From the NCBI RefSeq assembly GCF_900172225.1, contig NZ_FWFO01000001.1, forward strand, positions 1,426,001 to 1,490,000: 64,000 nt of DNA, in the 5' to 3' direction. Source of the DNA: Falsiruegeria litorea R37. Lineage in GTDB: Bacteria; Pseudomonadota; Alphaproteobacteria; Rhodobacterales; Rhodobacteraceae. The notes under the pieces are model-generated. The model did not search any database. It saw only the letters and a program-made list of their open reading frames with translations, and was not told where the DNA came from. Of the stretch, positions 25,188-34,399 are shown one piece after another (positions within the stretch are counted from its first letter, which is position 1; each line of letters opens with the position of its first letter). The position numbers and the translations under genes were made by a program.

Positions 25188-25688
25188 ATGTTGAGCATTG
25201 CGAGAATTCTATCCTGCGTGTCGTCGTGTTGCCTCGTGGCGTGTGGCACGCCGACACAGGATGTAAGCAGCGCGTTGGAAGAGATTGAACAACGCGAAAT
25301 TGCGATACCAAACTACCCACAAGTGGGTAGAAGTTACCTTTCTTTCGATCATGCACACGGGTTTCAGGTGACCTATTTAGGTGAAAATGGAGTTTCTTGG
25401 CTTTGGTACCCTGGTAATGATGCCGCTGTTCCAGCCCGATTTGCGCAGAAAACAGTTGGCGGCATTGGTGCGATGTGTTGGCGCTATCCCTCAAACAGTT
25501 TCAATCCGGTGACACGTACAACAGGGGGTGTTGAACGATGCTCCGCGACTTCAATCCTTAGAAAAAGGACCGTATCCGAGCTCAAGGGAGACCCGTTTGG
25601 CCTGTCGCATGGAAAAGTGCCGTACAGGCTGAGCAAATGTGTAGCACCTAATGCGTTCATTTTCGACAGATCCCAGGTGGGGTGCTAG
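25188..25688 (+). CDS. Hypothetical lipoprotein (166 aa) in the dcw interruption
   Basis: The N-terminus MLSIARILSCVSSCCLVACG is a lipoprotein signal peptide with the lipobox LVAC and acylated Cys19. The mature part has a GRSYLSFDHAHGFQVTYLGENGVSWLWYPG region (quoted in part) and three more cysteines, and no domain I recognise. AT content is clearly higher than in the dcw genes, and there is no strong ribosome-binding site. These suggest recent acquisition or a fast-evolving gene. A TTG nine bases upstream is an alternative start. It is 219 bp before a second lipoprotein gene of similar composition. Confidence 0.65.
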   Translation: MLSIARILSCVSSCCLVACGTPTQDVSSALEEIEQREIAIPNYPQVGRSYLSFDHAHGFQVTYLGENGVSWLWYPGNDAAVPARFAQKTVGGIGAMCWRYPSNSFNPVTRTTGGVERCSATSILRKRTVSELKGDPFGLSHGKVPYRLSKCVAPNAFIFDRSQVGC

Positions 25689-25907
25689 ATTTCCTAAACT
25701 TACGATGTTCCTGAAGTCGCCTTTGTGACGCTCCCAAAAACAACAGTTATTCTTACAGAGCTTTGGGTTAGAGCCTGTAATGCTTTGGCTGCGGTCTCTA
25801 CTTGCTTAGGGGATTGGCACGGTCCAGGCAGAAATAGTCCCAGAGAAATCATCGGCAGAATCAGTTCGACTGACAAAGTTGATCGAGCAACAAAGGCAAA
25901 ATGATCT

Positions 25908-26480
25908 ATGCGAACAAACAAGTATTTTCTCGTCCTTTCCGCGCTAACCTTGTTCACCGCGTCGTGTACAGAGACAGCACCCGTTGCGATGGAAACGCTT
26001 CCAACTCGGATCAGCGCGAGCGATGCACAAAAACCTTTTTTTGTGCGAACGCAGAACCCTGAAGCTCCCTATTTGCCTGCACGAGTATCAAAGCGGCCAA
26101 ATAATGGTCCCCACAGAGGCGCGCCGGTACAAGTAGCACTCCGAGAACCGAAGCGCCCCGATAGCTCTTCTGCGGTATTGCTGGCTCCAAGCGATATCGA
26201 ATTGATAAATCAAGTCGTCGGCAATTTTGGCCCACAACTGTCCGAGAAGACTGCCTTTGAGGCGGGCAAGATGATTGCATCTCAGACCGTTTGCTTCAAT
26301 CAACAGATTACTCGTAACTCAGTCGGTCGTAGTTATTCTGATCCCAAAGACATTGCAAAAATAGCGCAATCCGGGACCAATATATTGGATGCAAAGGTTC
26401 CCTCGGGCGCGCGTGGCGAATTAATCCCAAGGGCCGAGTATGTAATTGGGGGGTGGAAAGTTAATCTGTGGTGCAAATAG
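25908..26480 (+). CDS. Hypothetical lipoprotein (190 aa) in the dcw interruption
   Basis: MRTNKYFLVLSALTLFTASC is a clear lipoprotein signal with Cys20 acylated after LTAS. The mature chain has a low-complexity basic and Pro-rich stretch (about 40-90), then a more ordered C-terminal half including LINQVVGNFGPQLSEKTAFE and a closing GGWKVNLWCK with two further cysteines. I do not recognise a family. Like its neighbour it is AT-richer than the surrounding genes and shares the pattern of a surface lipoprotein. Membership of one small transcription unit with the preceding gene is possible but not shown. Confidence 0.7.
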   Translation: MRTNKYFLVLSALTLFTASCTETAPVAMETLPTRISASDAQKPFFVRTQNPEAPYLPARVSKRPNNGPHRGAPVQVALREPKRPDSSSAVLLAPSDIELINQVVGNFGPQLSEKTAFEAGKMIASQTVCFNQQITRNSVGRSYSDPKDIAKIAQSGTNILDAKVPSGARGELIPRAEYVIGGWKVNLWCK

Positions 26481-26899
26481 CCTCACCCCAAAGCTTAGTC
26501 GCAAAGTTAAGAGGTTTGCTTCTCGGGTGCTTCTGTCGCCAAGCACACAAGGGTGAAGCTGTATTCTCTCAATTTAAGGCCCGCTTTGTCCGGCAAAGTG
26601 GGCATTCGAACGGAAGTTCCCTGCGTGATCGTCCCGTTTGAGACATGCTGTAGAAAAACGCGGCGTTTGCCGCTGGCGCAGCGGATGCTCAAGGTTCTCA
26701 GCTGTTTCGTCGTTTGCGTGTCGTCGGCGTCTGGGTTCTTCTCGCTCGATATGGTGAGCTAAGAAAGCGAACGCTTCGGTTCAGGCCGTTTTTTGCCCGG
26801 CTTCTGCATATCCCCTAGCCCAAAGGCCAATCTCGCTGTAGACTGCCACTCAGATCCCGAAAAGGGACATCAACGAGGCAGATCAGTGGCGGTAATCTC
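26481..26899. other. 419-bp gap before ftsW
   Basis: It holds the possible gene remnant at 26507-26758. The last 140 bases look like the control region of the second half of the dcw cluster, which needs its own promoter because the interruption includes a gene on the other strand. I could not identify a convincing promoter. A plus-strand frame at 26553-26762 has poorer coding character and is not called. Confidence 0.5.
26507..26758 (-). pseudogene. Possible remnant of a protein gene (about 80 codons, no proper start)
   Basis: The minus-strand frame is open from a stop at about 26759 down to 26507 and reads a natural-looking protein with GC-rich third positions, ending TLPDKAGLKLREYSFTLVCL plus a short polar tail. 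It has no ATG or GTG start with a ribosome-binding site; only a TTG at 26692 exists inside. I read it as the end of a broken gene, but the family is unknown and chance openness cannot be excluded. Confidence 0.3.
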
Positions 26900-28063
26900 A
26901 TGACTGAGATGGTGTATGGGGCCGTGCCCGCGCAGGGTGGCGAGCCAATTCTTCCGAAATGGTGGCGGACTCTCGACAAGTGGTCGATGTCCTGTGTGTT
27001 GATCCTGTTTGGGATCGGCCTGCTGCTGGGGCTGGCCGCGTCGCCGCCTTTGGCGTCGCGCAACGGGTTTGACCCGTTTCATTATGTCGAGCGTCAGGGG
27101 ATCTTTGGTGGGGCGGCGTTGGTGGCCATGTTGCTGACCTCGATGATGTCGCCCACGCTGGTGCGCCGCTTGGCGGTGCTTGGGTTTATCGGTGCCTTTG
27201 TGGCGCTGGCCTTGCTGCCGGTGTTTGGCACCGATTTTGGCAAGGGCGCGGTGCGTTGGTATTCGTTGGGCTTTGCGTCATTGCAGCCGTCCGAATTCCT
27301 CAAGCCGGGCTTTGTTGTTGTGGCGGCCTGGCTCTTTGCCGCCAGCCAGCAGATCAACGGCCCTCCGGGGCGGCTGTGGTCCTTTGCCTTGTGCATGGCG
27401 ATTGTGGCGATGCTGGTGATGCAGCCTGATTTTGGGCAGGCGAGCCTGGTGCTGTTTGCCTGGGGTGTGATGTATTTTGTGGCCGGTGCGCCGATCCTGC
27501 TGCTGGTTGGGATGGCTGGTTTTGTAGTGCTGGGGGGCATGGTGGCCTACTCCAGTTCCGAGCACTTCGCGCGCCGGATTGATGGCTTTCTGAACCCCGA
27601 TGTCGACCCGACCACTCAGTTGGGTTATGCCACCAACGCGATCCGCGAGGGGGGGTTGTTTGGTGTTGGCGTGGGCGAGGGGCAGGTGAAATGGTCCCTG
27701 CCGGATGCGCATACCGATTTCATCATTGCTGTGGCGGCCGAGGAGTATGGCCTGATCCTGGTGATGATCATCATCGCGCTCTATGCCTCGATCGTGGTGC
27801 GCTCGCTGCTGCGTCTGATGCGGGAACGGGATCCGTTCATTCGCCTGGCGGGTACGGGACTGGCCTGCATGTTCGGCGTGCAGGCGATGATCAACATGGG
27901 CGTGGCGGTGCGATTGCTGCCCGCCAAAGGTATGACGTTGCCCTTTGTCAGCTACGGTGGGTCGTCGCTGATTGCGGGTGGAATTGCTCTGGGGATGCTG
28001 CTGGCGTTCACGCGAACGCGGCCTCAGGGTGAGTTTGGGGACATTTTGCGCGGACGGGGATGA
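26900..28063 (+). CDS. ftsW: Peptidoglycan glycosyltransferase FtsW
   Basis: FtsW is the SEDS-family polymerase that, with FtsI, makes septal peptidoglycan from lipid II. The 387-residue protein has ten predicted membrane helices, with [19 protein letters not shown] (the conserved loop after helix 4), a long periplasmic loop containing the catalytic aspartate region [23 protein letters not shown]-like [17 protein letters not shown], and the closing [15 protein letters not shown]. Start at 26900 gives MTEMVYG. Its stop overlaps the murG start. Confidence 0.96.
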   Translation: MTEMVYGAVPAQGGEPILPKWWRTLDKWSMSCVLILFGIGLLLGLAASPPLASRNGFDPFHYVERQGIFGGAALVAMLLTSMMSPTLVRRLAVLGFIGAFVALALLPVFGTDFGKGAVRWYSLGFASLQPSEFLKPGFVVVAAWLFAASQQINGPPGRLWSFALCMAIVAMLVMQPDFGQASLVLFAWGVMYFVAGAPILLLVGMAGFVVLGGMVAYSSSEHFARRIDGFLNPDVDPTTQLGYATNAIREGGLFGVGVGEGQVKWSLPDAHTDFIIAVAAEEYGLILVMIIIALYASIVVRSLLRLMRERDPFIRLAGTGLACMFGVQAMINMGVAVRLLPAKGMTLPFVSYGGSSLIAGGIALGMLLAFTRTRPQGEFGDILRGRG

Positions 28064-29172
28064 TGACGCAAAACTATCTGCTGATTGCGGCGGGCGGCAC
28101 CGGGGGGCACATGTTCCCCGCACAGGCGCTGGCCGAGGCGATGCTGAAAAAGGGCTGGCGTGTGCGCCTGTCGACGGATGCGCGCGGTGCGCGCTACACG
28201 GGTGGCTTTCCGCACACGACCGAGATTGTCGAAGCCTCGAGCGCGACATTTGCACGGGGCGGTGTGCTGGCCAAGGCGCTTGTGGCGCCCAAGATCGCGG
28301 CAGGTATCGCCAGCATGGCCTGGCAGATGAAGCGCGACACGCCGGATGTCGTTGTGGGTTTTGGCGGCTACCCGTCTATCCCGGCGCTAGGGGCGGCGAC
28401 GCTGCTCAAACTGCCGCGGATGATCCACGAGCAGAACGGCGTGCTGGGGCGCGTAAACCAGCTGTTTGCCAAACGCGTTGCGGGCATCGCGTGTGGCACC
28501 TGGCCCACGGATGTGCCCGAAGGGGTCGAGGCTGGTCATGTGGGCAACCCGGTGCGCGCCGCTGTGTTGGACCGGGCCGGGGCGGGATACATCACGCCTG
28601 GTGACTATCCCATGTCCGTGCTGGTCATGGGCGGCAGCCAGGGCGCGCGCATCCTGTCGGATGTGGTGCCTGCCGCCATCGCCATGCTGCCCGAGGGCCT
28701 GCGCCAATATGTGCGCGTGGCCCATCAGGCGCGCGATGAAGATGGCGAACGGGTCACGCAGTTCTACGCCGAACATGGCATCAGCGCCGATGTGCAGCCG
28801 TTTTTTCATGATGTTCCCAGCCGCATGTCCGAGGCGCAGCTGGTGATCAGTCGCGCAGGCGCGTCCAGCGTAGCCGATATCTCGGTCATTGGGCGCCCGT
28901 CGATCCTGATCCCCTACGCAGCTGCAACCGGCGATCATCAGACCGCCAATGCGCGTGGCCTGGTTGAGGCGGGCGGCGCGATCATGATCCCCGAAAGCCG
29001 CCTTGACTCTGCCGTGCTGGCAGAGCAGATGGCGGCGGTTCTCACCAACCCGAACGCCGCTCAGCAGATGGCCAATGCCGCGCTGAGTGTCGGTGTGCCG
29101 GATGCGACCGAGCGTCTTGTAACCCTTGTCGAAGATCTGGCCCAAGGCGCGGCCCGAAAGGAAAACGGATGA
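28060..29172 (+). CDS. murG: UDP-GlcNAc:lipid I N-acetylglucosaminyltransferase MurG
   Basis: MurG converts lipid I to lipid II on the cytoplasmic face of the inner membrane. The 370-residue GT-B enzyme shows the N-terminal glycine loop [17 protein letters not shown], a second loop [25 protein letters not shown], the C-terminal [22 protein letters not shown] and [14 protein letters not shown] that bind UDP-GlcNAc. Two adjacent ATG codons (28060 and 28063) overlap the ftsW stop; either may be used. Its stop overlaps murC. Confidence 0.97.
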   Translation: MMTQNYLLIAAGGTGGHMFPAQALAEAMLKKGWRVRLSTDARGARYTGGFPHTTEIVEASSATFARGGVLAKALVAPKIAAGIASMAWQMKRDTPDVVVGFGGYPSIPALGAATLLKLPRMIHEQNGVLGRVNQLFAKRVAGIACGTWPTDVPEGVEAGHVGNPVRAAVLDRAGAGYITPGDYPMSVLVMGGSQGARILSDVVPAAIAMLPEGLRQYVRVAHQARDEDGERVTQFYAEHGISADVQPFFHDVPSRMSEAQLVISRAGASSVADISVIGRPSILIPYAAATGDHQTANARGLVEAGGAIMIPESRLDSAVLAEQMAAVLTNPNAAQQMANAALSVGVPDATERLVTLVEDLAQGAARKENG

Positions 29173-30563
29173 CCCCTGCAACCAAGCTCCCCACTGACGT
29201 CGGACCGATCCACTTTGTGGGTATAGGTGGGATTGGCATGTCGGGTATCGCCGAGGTGCTGTTGAACCTGGGTTACAGCGTGCAAGGGTCCGACCTGAAG
29301 GCGTCGAAAATCACAGACCGTCTGGCCGAACTGGGTGCGCGCATCTTTGTGGGCCAAAGCGCCGAGAACCTGGAGGGGGCGGCCGTCGTGGTGGTATCCA
29401 CCGCGATCAAGCCGGGCAACCCCGAGTTGGATGGCGCGCGGGCCCAGGGCCTGCCGGTGGTGCGCCGGGCGGATATGCTGGCCGAACTCATGCGCCTGAA
29501 ATCAAACATCGCGATTGCGGGTACCCACGGCAAGACCACCACCACCACCATGATGGCCGAGCTGATGGTGGCCGGGGACTTTGACCCGACCGTAATCAAC
29601 GGCGGCATCATCCACGCCTATGGCTCGAACGCGCGGATGGGGCAGGGCGAATGGATGGTGGTCGAGGCGGATGAGAGCGACGGCTCGTTCAACCGTCTGC
29701 CCGCAACCATCGCCATCGTCACCAACATCGACCCCGAGCATATGGAGCATTGGGGCGATTTCGACACGCTGCGCGATGGGTTTTACGAATTTGTCTCGAA
29801 CCTGCCATTCTATGGCCTGGCCGTCTGCTGTACCGATCACACCGAGGTGCAGGCCCTGGTGGGGCGGATCACCGACCGCCGGGTGCGCACCTATGGTTTC
29901 AACGCGCAGGCCGATGTGCGGGCCGTGAACCTGACCTACAAGGGCGGCGTCGCGCATTTTGACGTGCATTTGCAGCACGAGGATATGGTGATCGAGGGCT
30001 GCACCCTGCCGATGCCGGGCGATCACAACGTCTCAAACGCTTTGTCCGCCATTGCCGTGGCCCGTCATCTGGGCATGAAGGCCGAAGAGATCCGCCAGGC
30101 GCTGGCGAATTTCGGAGGCGTCAACCGCCGCTTTACCAAGGTGGGCGAGTGCGACGGCGTGACCATCATCGACGATTACGGCCACCACCCGGTCGAGATT
30201 GCAGCCGTGCTGAAAGCCGCGCGTCAGGCGACCGAGGGGCGGGTGATCGCGGTCCACCAACCGCACCGCTATTCGCGTTTGCACAGCCTGTTCGATGATT
30301 TCTGCGCCTGTTTCAACGAGGCCGACGTTGTGGCGATTGCCGAGGTTTTTGCGGCGGGCGAAGACCCGATCCAGGGCGCGGATCGCGACGCTCTGGTTGA
30401 GGGGCTGATTCGTCATGGTCACCGTCACGCGCGCGCCATCCTGAACGAGGATGATCTGGAACGTCTCGTGCGGGAACAGGCGAAACCGGGTGACATGGTG
30501 GTTTGCCTTGGCGCAGGTACGATCAGTGCCTGGGCCAATGGGTTGCCCGCACGCTTGGGTTGA
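29169..30563 (+). CDS. murC: UDP-N-acetylmuramate:L-alanine ligase MurC
   Basis: MurC adds the first residue, L-alanine, to UDP-MurNAc. The 464-residue protein has the N-terminal [18 protein letters not shown], the ATP loop [16 protein letters not shown] (about 117-132), [22 protein letters not shown] and [10 protein letters not shown], all typical of the family. It overlaps murG by four bases and is followed after 24 bases by two DUF2484 genes. The start at 29169 is followed by [11 protein letters not shown] as in homologues. Confidence 0.97.
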   Translation: MTPATKLPTDVGPIHFVGIGGIGMSGIAEVLLNLGYSVQGSDLKASKITDRLAELGARIFVGQSAENLEGAAVVVVSTAIKPGNPELDGARAQGLPVVRRADMLAELMRLKSNIAIAGTHGKTTTTTMMAELMVAGDFDPTVINGGIIHAYGSNARMGQGEWMVVEADESDGSFNRLPATIAIVTNIDPEHMEHWGDFDTLRDGFYEFVSNLPFYGLAVCCTDHTEVQALVGRITDRRVRTYGFNAQADVRAVNLTYKGGVAHFDVHLQHEDMVIEGCTLPMPGDHNVSNALSAIAVARHLGMKAEEIRQALANFGGVNRRFTKVGECDGVTIIDDYGHHPVEIAAVLKAARQATEGRVIAVHQPHRYSRLHSLFDDFCACFNEADVVAIAEVFAAGEDPIQGADRDALVEGLIRHGHRHARAILNEDDLERLVREQAKPGDMVVCLGAGTISAWANGLPARLG

Positions 30564-30587
30564 TCCGAAGGCAGAAGGAGGCGCGCC

Positions 30588-30854
30588 GTGACCTTGTTGA
30601 TTGCAGTTTCCGCCCTTTGGGTTCTGGCCGCAACGGCGGTTGCGATGCTGCCTCTGCGGCGGCAGTACATACCGGGCGTTGCGCTGATGCTGGCGGCGCC
30701 GGTGCTGATCTATCTTTTGGGGCGCGAGTTCGGCTGGATCGTAGGCCTGGCGGCAACGGCGGCGTTTATCTCGATGTTCCGCAACCCGCTGCGCTATTTT
30801 TGGCGCAAATGGACGGGTGGGGACGTCGAGGAACTGATCAAGGGGCGGGACTGA
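30588..30854 (+). CDS. DUF2484 small membrane protein (first of two)
   Basis: An 88-residue protein with two or three hydrophobic helices covering almost its length (LLIAVSALWVLAATAVAML; VALMLAAPVLIYLLG; GWIVGLAATAAFISMF) and a basic, then acidic C-terminus. It matches DUF2484, a family I know mainly from Rhodobacterales in this location between murC and murB. The GTG start has a very strong ribosome-binding site (AGAAGGAGG at 30573-30581). Location suggests a link to cell wall synthesis, which is inference only. Confidence 0.85.
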   Translation: MTLLIAVSALWVLAATAVAMLPLRRQYIPGVALMLAAPVLIYLLGREFGWIVGLAATAAFISMFRNPLRYFWRKWTGGDVEELIKGRD

Positions 30855-31093
30855 TGCTGTCGATTGCGCTTGTTTGCATTTGGGCCATCGTTGCCAACGT
30901 GCTGGCGATGACGCCTAGCAAGGACAACCACTGGCGCAACGCCTATGTTCTGATCGCCATCGGCATTCCGCTTTTGGGCTATGTCACTTATGAAAACGGG
31001 CCTTGGGTCGGGTTGTTCGCGTTGCTGGGCGGCATGTCCGTGCTGCGTTGGCCAGTGATCTATTTGGGACGTTGGGTGCGCGGAAAAAGCTGA
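30854..31093 (+). CDS. DUF2484 small membrane protein (second of two)
   Basis: A 79-residue paralogue-like neighbour. It starts inside the stop of the previous gene (TGATG), so the pair is translationally coupled. It has three short hydrophobic segments (MLSIALVCIWAIVANVLAM; AYVLIAIGIPLLGYV; WVGLFALLGGMSVL) and ends LGRWVRGKS. The shared ALW/CIWAIVAN pattern and layout place it in the same family as its neighbour. A heteromeric membrane pair is a reasonable guess. Confidence 0.82.
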   Translation: MLSIALVCIWAIVANVLAMTPSKDNHWRNAYVLIAIGIPLLGYVTYENGPWVGLFALLGGMSVLRWPVIYLGRWVRGKS

Positions 31094-31107
31094 CGCCTGA
31101 CCGTTAC

Positions 31108-31386
31108 ATGGCCATTTACCTGTTCATACCCTCGTTTGTTCTATTGGTGACGGCCTTCGTTGGATTTCGATTTGCAAGGTTGGGCCTCTACAGCCGTTCC
31201 TTTTGGACCTTGGTCCTTTTGGGCGCAGCTTCTGCGTTGATCTTTGCGTTCAATTCCGATGGAGCGCCGACGGGGCGAGATTACCTAATGGCGGCAGTGT
31301 TCTATATTGTTCTTTTTCCGTCCATGGCTGGACTAAGTGCGGGGACGCTTTTGGGGTTTCTATGGGGCTTGCTGCGCCGTCGTTGA
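31108..31386 (+). CDS. Hypothetical small membrane protein (92 aa)
   Basis: Starts 14 bases after the second DUF2484 gene. Nearly the whole chain is hydrophobic, with three predicted membrane helices (YLFIPSFVLLVTAFVGFRFA; FWTLVLLGAASALIFAF; YLMAAVFYIVLFPSMAGLSA), and ends GFLWGLLRRR. I do not recognise the family. Codon use is slightly less GC-rich than in the flanking genes. I chose the ATG at 31108 because upstream in-frame sequence overlaps the previous gene. It ends 66 bp before murB and may be an extra member of the DUF2484 group. Confidence 0.65.
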   Translation: MAIYLFIPSFVLLVTAFVGFRFARLGLYSRSFWTLVLLGAASALIFAFNSDGAPTGRDYLMAAVFYIVLFPSMAGLSAGTLLGFLWGLLRRR

Positions 31387-31452
31387 AGGCATTGTGAAAT
31401 CGGGGCGGCTTGGGCTAGATGCGACAAGCAACTTTGCAAACCGGATGTTCCC

Positions 31453-32379
31453 ATGATTTCACCTGACGCACTTCGCGGAAAACTGACCCCCCAGCGAGAG
31501 CTTTCCGATCTGACGTGGCTGCGCGTGGGTGGTCCGGCGGACTATTTGTTTCAGCCTGCTGATGTCGATGACCTGCAAGAGTTTCTGCGGCAGTTGCCCA
31601 GAGAGGTGGATGTCTTCCCCATGGGCGTCGGCTCGAACCTGATCGTGCGCGACGGTGGTCTGCGCGCGGTGGTGATCCGGCTGGGGCGCGGGTTCAACGG
31701 GATCAAGGTTGATGGGCTGACTGTCACCGCAGGCGCCGCAGCGCTGGATGCGCATGTGGCGCGCAAGGCAGCGGATGCGGGGGTTGATCTGACGTTCTTG
31801 CGCACCATCCCCGGCTCCATCGGCGGCGCGGTGCGGATGAACGCTGGTTGCTATGGCAGCTATACGGCGGATGCGTTCCAATCCGGTCTCATCGTGACGC
31901 GGCAGGGAGAGCTGAGCGAGATCGGGCCTGACGAGCTGAACTTTCGCTATCGTCAAACCGATATGCCCGAGGGCGCGGTATTGGTGACGGCCACGCTCAA
32001 GGGGGGGCCGGGCGAGGCTGAAGAGCTGCACGCCCGCATGGCGGCGCAGCTGCAAAAGCGTGACGAGACGCAGCCCACCAAGGACCGCAGCGCTGGATCG
32101 ACCTTTCGCAACCCCGCCGGGTTCTCATCCACGGGGCGCGCAGATGACGTGCATGACCTGAAAGCGTGGAAGGTGATCGACAACGCGGGCATGCGTGGCG
32201 CACGGGTTGGCGGCGCTCAGATGAGCGAAAAACACTCGAATTTCATGATCAACACTGGTGGCGCAACTGCCGCAGACCTCGAGGGCCTTGGCGAAGAGGT
32301 GCGAAAAAAGGTTTACGATTCCAGCGGGATCACGCTAGAATGGGAAATCATGCGGATCGGTGAGCCGCTGGATAAATAA
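31453..32379 (+). CDS. murB: UDP-N-acetylenolpyruvoylglucosamine reductase MurB
   Basis: MurB reduces UDP-GlcNAc-enolpyruvate to UDP-MurNAc with NADPH and FAD. The 308-residue protein has the FAD-binding [54 protein letters not shown] (with the proton-donor serine) and the C-terminal [21 protein letters not shown]. It lacks the extra loop of type I E. coli MurB, so it belongs to the type II group. It lies within the second dcw block, in the usual order before ddl. Confidence 0.97.
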   Translation: MISPDALRGKLTPQRELSDLTWLRVGGPADYLFQPADVDDLQEFLRQLPREVDVFPMGVGSNLIVRDGGLRAVVIRLGRGFNGIKVDGLTVTAGAAALDAHVARKAADAGVDLTFLRTIPGSIGGAVRMNAGCYGSYTADAFQSGLIVTRQGELSEIGPDELNFRYRQTDMPEGAVLVTATLKGGPGEAEELHARMAAQLQKRDETQPTKDRSAGSTFRNPAGFSSTGRADDVHDLKAWKVIDNAGMRGARVGGAQMSEKHSNFMINTGGATAADLEGLGEEVRKKVYDSSGITLEWEIMRIGEPLDK

Positions 32380-32383
32380 CACC

Positions 32384-32426
32384 CCGTTTCCGAACCTGAT
32401 CAGGCCAATAAAACAGGCGGAAACGG
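32384..32426. other. Inverted repeat between murB and ddl
   Basis: CCGTTTCCG (32384-32392) pairs with CGGAAACGG (32418-32426) around a 25-nt loop that itself contains the palindrome CCTGATCAGG. There is no T-run, so it is not a typical terminator. Possible RNA stability or processing signal; role unknown. Confidence 0.4.
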
Positions 32427-32483
32427 TGGCAAATAGCAGACACGGACCACCAAATAAGGTCCGGAAAATTCGAGGCACGTGTT

Positions 32484-33404
32484 GTGGGTCAGTCGAGCAG
32501 GGCACCCCGGACAGTGGCGGTATTGATGGGCGGACCTTCGGCTGAACGCGAGGTTTCCCTGTCCAGTGGGCGTGAATGCGCCGCCGCGCTGAAGGGCGAA
32601 GGATATAACGTGATTGAGCTGGACGCCGGTCCAGACCTGTCCGAACGTCTGCAAAAGATCAAACCAGATGTTGTCTTCAACGCCCTGCATGGCCGCTGGG
32701 GCGAAGATGGCTGTGTCCAGGGTTTGCTGGAATGGCTGGGCATCCCCTATACGCATTCGGGCGTGCTGTCGTCGGCCTTGGCGATGGACAAGGACCGTGC
32801 CAAAGAGATGTTTCGCGCGTCTGGTCTGCCGGTGGCCGAGAGCGTGATTGCGGATCGCGATGAGGTGAAGAAGCGCCATGTGCTGGCGCCGCCTTACGTG
32901 GTCAAACCCAACAACGAAGGGTCCTCGGTCGGGATCTATATCGTGCACGAGGCCGCCAACAGCCCGCCACAACTGGAATCCACCATGCCGCAGCAGGTGA
33001 TGGTCGAGCAATATGTGCCGGGGCGCGAATTGACGACCACGGTAGTGGGCGACAAGCCGGTGACCGTGACCGAAATCTTTGCCGATGGGTGGTACGACTA
33101 CGAGGCCAAGTATTCCCCCGGCGGTTCGCGCCACGAGGTGCCCGCCAACATCCCGCAAGACATCTTTGACCTGTGCCTGGATTATGCCCTGCGTGCGCAT
33201 CAGGCGCTTGGCTGTCGTGGTGCAAGCCGGACGGATTTCCGTTGGGATGACAGCAAGGGGGTCGATGGCCTGTTCCTGCTGGAAACCAACACACAACCCG
33301 GCATGACGCCAACTTCTCTGGTTCCGGAACAGGCGGGGGAGCTGGGCATGACCTTTGGCCAGCTTTGCGCCTGGATGGTGGAGGACGCCTCGTGCAATCG
33401 GTAA
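32484..33404 (+). CDS. ddl: D-alanine:D-alanine ligase
   Basis: Makes D-Ala-D-Ala, the substrate of MurF. The 306-residue ATP-grasp enzyme shows VLMGGPSAEREVSLSSG, HGRWGEDGCVQGLLEWLGIPYTHSG (quoted in part, substrate loop), the ATP-binding KPNNEGSSVGIYIV, EQYVPGRELTTTV and the C-terminal FLLETNTQPGMTP. I use the GTG at 32484, which has GAGG eight bases upstream. Its end overlaps the ftsQ start by 13 bases. Confidence 0.96.
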   Translation: MGQSSRAPRTVAVLMGGPSAEREVSLSSGRECAAALKGEGYNVIELDAGPDLSERLQKIKPDVVFNALHGRWGEDGCVQGLLEWLGIPYTHSGVLSSALAMDKDRAKEMFRASGLPVAESVIADRDEVKKRHVLAPPYVVKPNNEGSSVGIYIVHEAANSPPQLESTMPQQVMVEQYVPGRELTTTVVGDKPVTVTEIFADGWYDYEAKYSPGGSRHEVPANIPQDIFDLCLDYALRAHQALGCRGASRTDFRWDDSKGVDGLFLLETNTQPGMTPTSLVPEQAGELGMTFGQLCAWMVEDASCNR

Positions 33405-34396
33405 AGCGCAATCGCCTGCTGCCGGTTTTGTTCCGGTCCAAGGTACCTGTCGCGCAGGATGCGGACTTTGCCAGCGGCGATCACGACCCGCAGGGCCACG
33501 GCATCCCTTTGGATGGGGCGGGGCGCATTCGTCTGTCGGGCAAGCGGGCCGATCCGGCGCCGTCGCGGTGGAGCTATCGGCTGCAACGCTGGATGTTGAC
33601 GCCGGGCATTCGCCTTGGCCTGCGGATCGGGGTGCCGTTCTGCCTGGCCTTTGCGATCGGCAGCGCGTTTCTATCCAGCGAAAAGCGCCGTGATGCGTTG
33701 AATATGTTTGTCGCGGACGTCCGCGCCTCGATACAGGAGCGGCCCGAGTTTATGGTCAAGCTGATGGCTATTGACGGGGCGGGCGGCAGTCTGTCGGCGG
33801 ACATTCGCGAAGTGGTGCCGTTTGATTTCCCCACCAGCTCCTTTGACTTGGACGTCGAGCAGATCCGCGAGATTGTCGTGGGCCTTGACCCGGTGAAATC
33901 GGCTACGGTGCGCATCCGGCCTGGCGGGATCCTGCAGGTCGATGTGGTCGAGCGGGTGCCGGTGGTGGTCTGGCGCTCTCGTGATGGGTTGGAAATTCTC
34001 GATGAGACCGGCGCGCATGTGGATGATCTGAAGACGCGCGCGGATCGGGCTGATTTACCCTTGATCGTTGGGGATGCCGCAGACCAAGCCGTCGGCGAGG
34101 CGATGGCATTGCTGCATGCGGCGCAACCTTTGGGCAAGCGCTTGCGCGGGTTGGCCCGCATGGGTCAGCGGCGTTGGGACGTGGTGCTGGATCGCGGTCA
34201 GCGAATTCTGCTTCCGACCGAACGACCGGTGCGCGCGTTAGAGCGTGTGCTGGCTGTGAACGAGGTGCAGGATCTGCTCGAGCGTGATGTGGCGGTGGTC
34301 GACATGCGCCTGGGGAACAGGCCGACACTCAGAATGACGGAAAACGCTGTCGAAGAATGGTGGCGGATAAGAAAAACAAGCGGGAACGGGCAGTAA
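33392..34396 (+). CDS. ftsQ: Cell division protein FtsQ
   Basis: A 334-residue bitopic divisome protein that binds FtsB and FtsL. It has a cytoplasmic N-terminus of about 75 residues, a membrane helix (about 83-101, GVPFCLAFAIGSAF), a POTRA domain (about 120-190, containing DLDVEQIREIVVGLDPVKSA) and a beta domain with RVPVVVWRSRDGLEILDETG. The GTG at 33392 has GGAGGA just upstream and overlaps the ddl stop, which suggests coupling. The longer frame beginning at 33365 is less likely. Confidence 0.93.
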   Translation: MQSVKRNRLLPVLFRSKVPVAQDADFASGDHDPQGHGIPLDGAGRIRLSGKRADPAPSRWSYRLQRWMLTPGIRLGLRIGVPFCLAFAIGSAFLSSEKRRDALNMFVADVRASIQERPEFMVKLMAIDGAGGSLSADIREVVPFDFPTSSFDLDVEQIREIVVGLDPVKSATVRIRPGGILQVDVVERVPVVVWRSRDGLEILDETGAHVDDLKTRADRADLPLIVGDAADQAVGEAMALLHAAQPLGKRLRGLARMGQRRWDVVLDRGQRILLPTERPVRALERVLAVNEVQDLLERDVAVVDMRLGNRPTLRMTENAVEEWWRIRKTSGNGQ

Positions 34397-34399
34397 ATC

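Noticed and set aside
26553-26762. 69-codon plus-strand frame before ftsW
   Set aside because: The opposite strand has better codon third-position GC and protein-like sequence, and this frame ends in a hydrophobic run without a ribosome-binding site.
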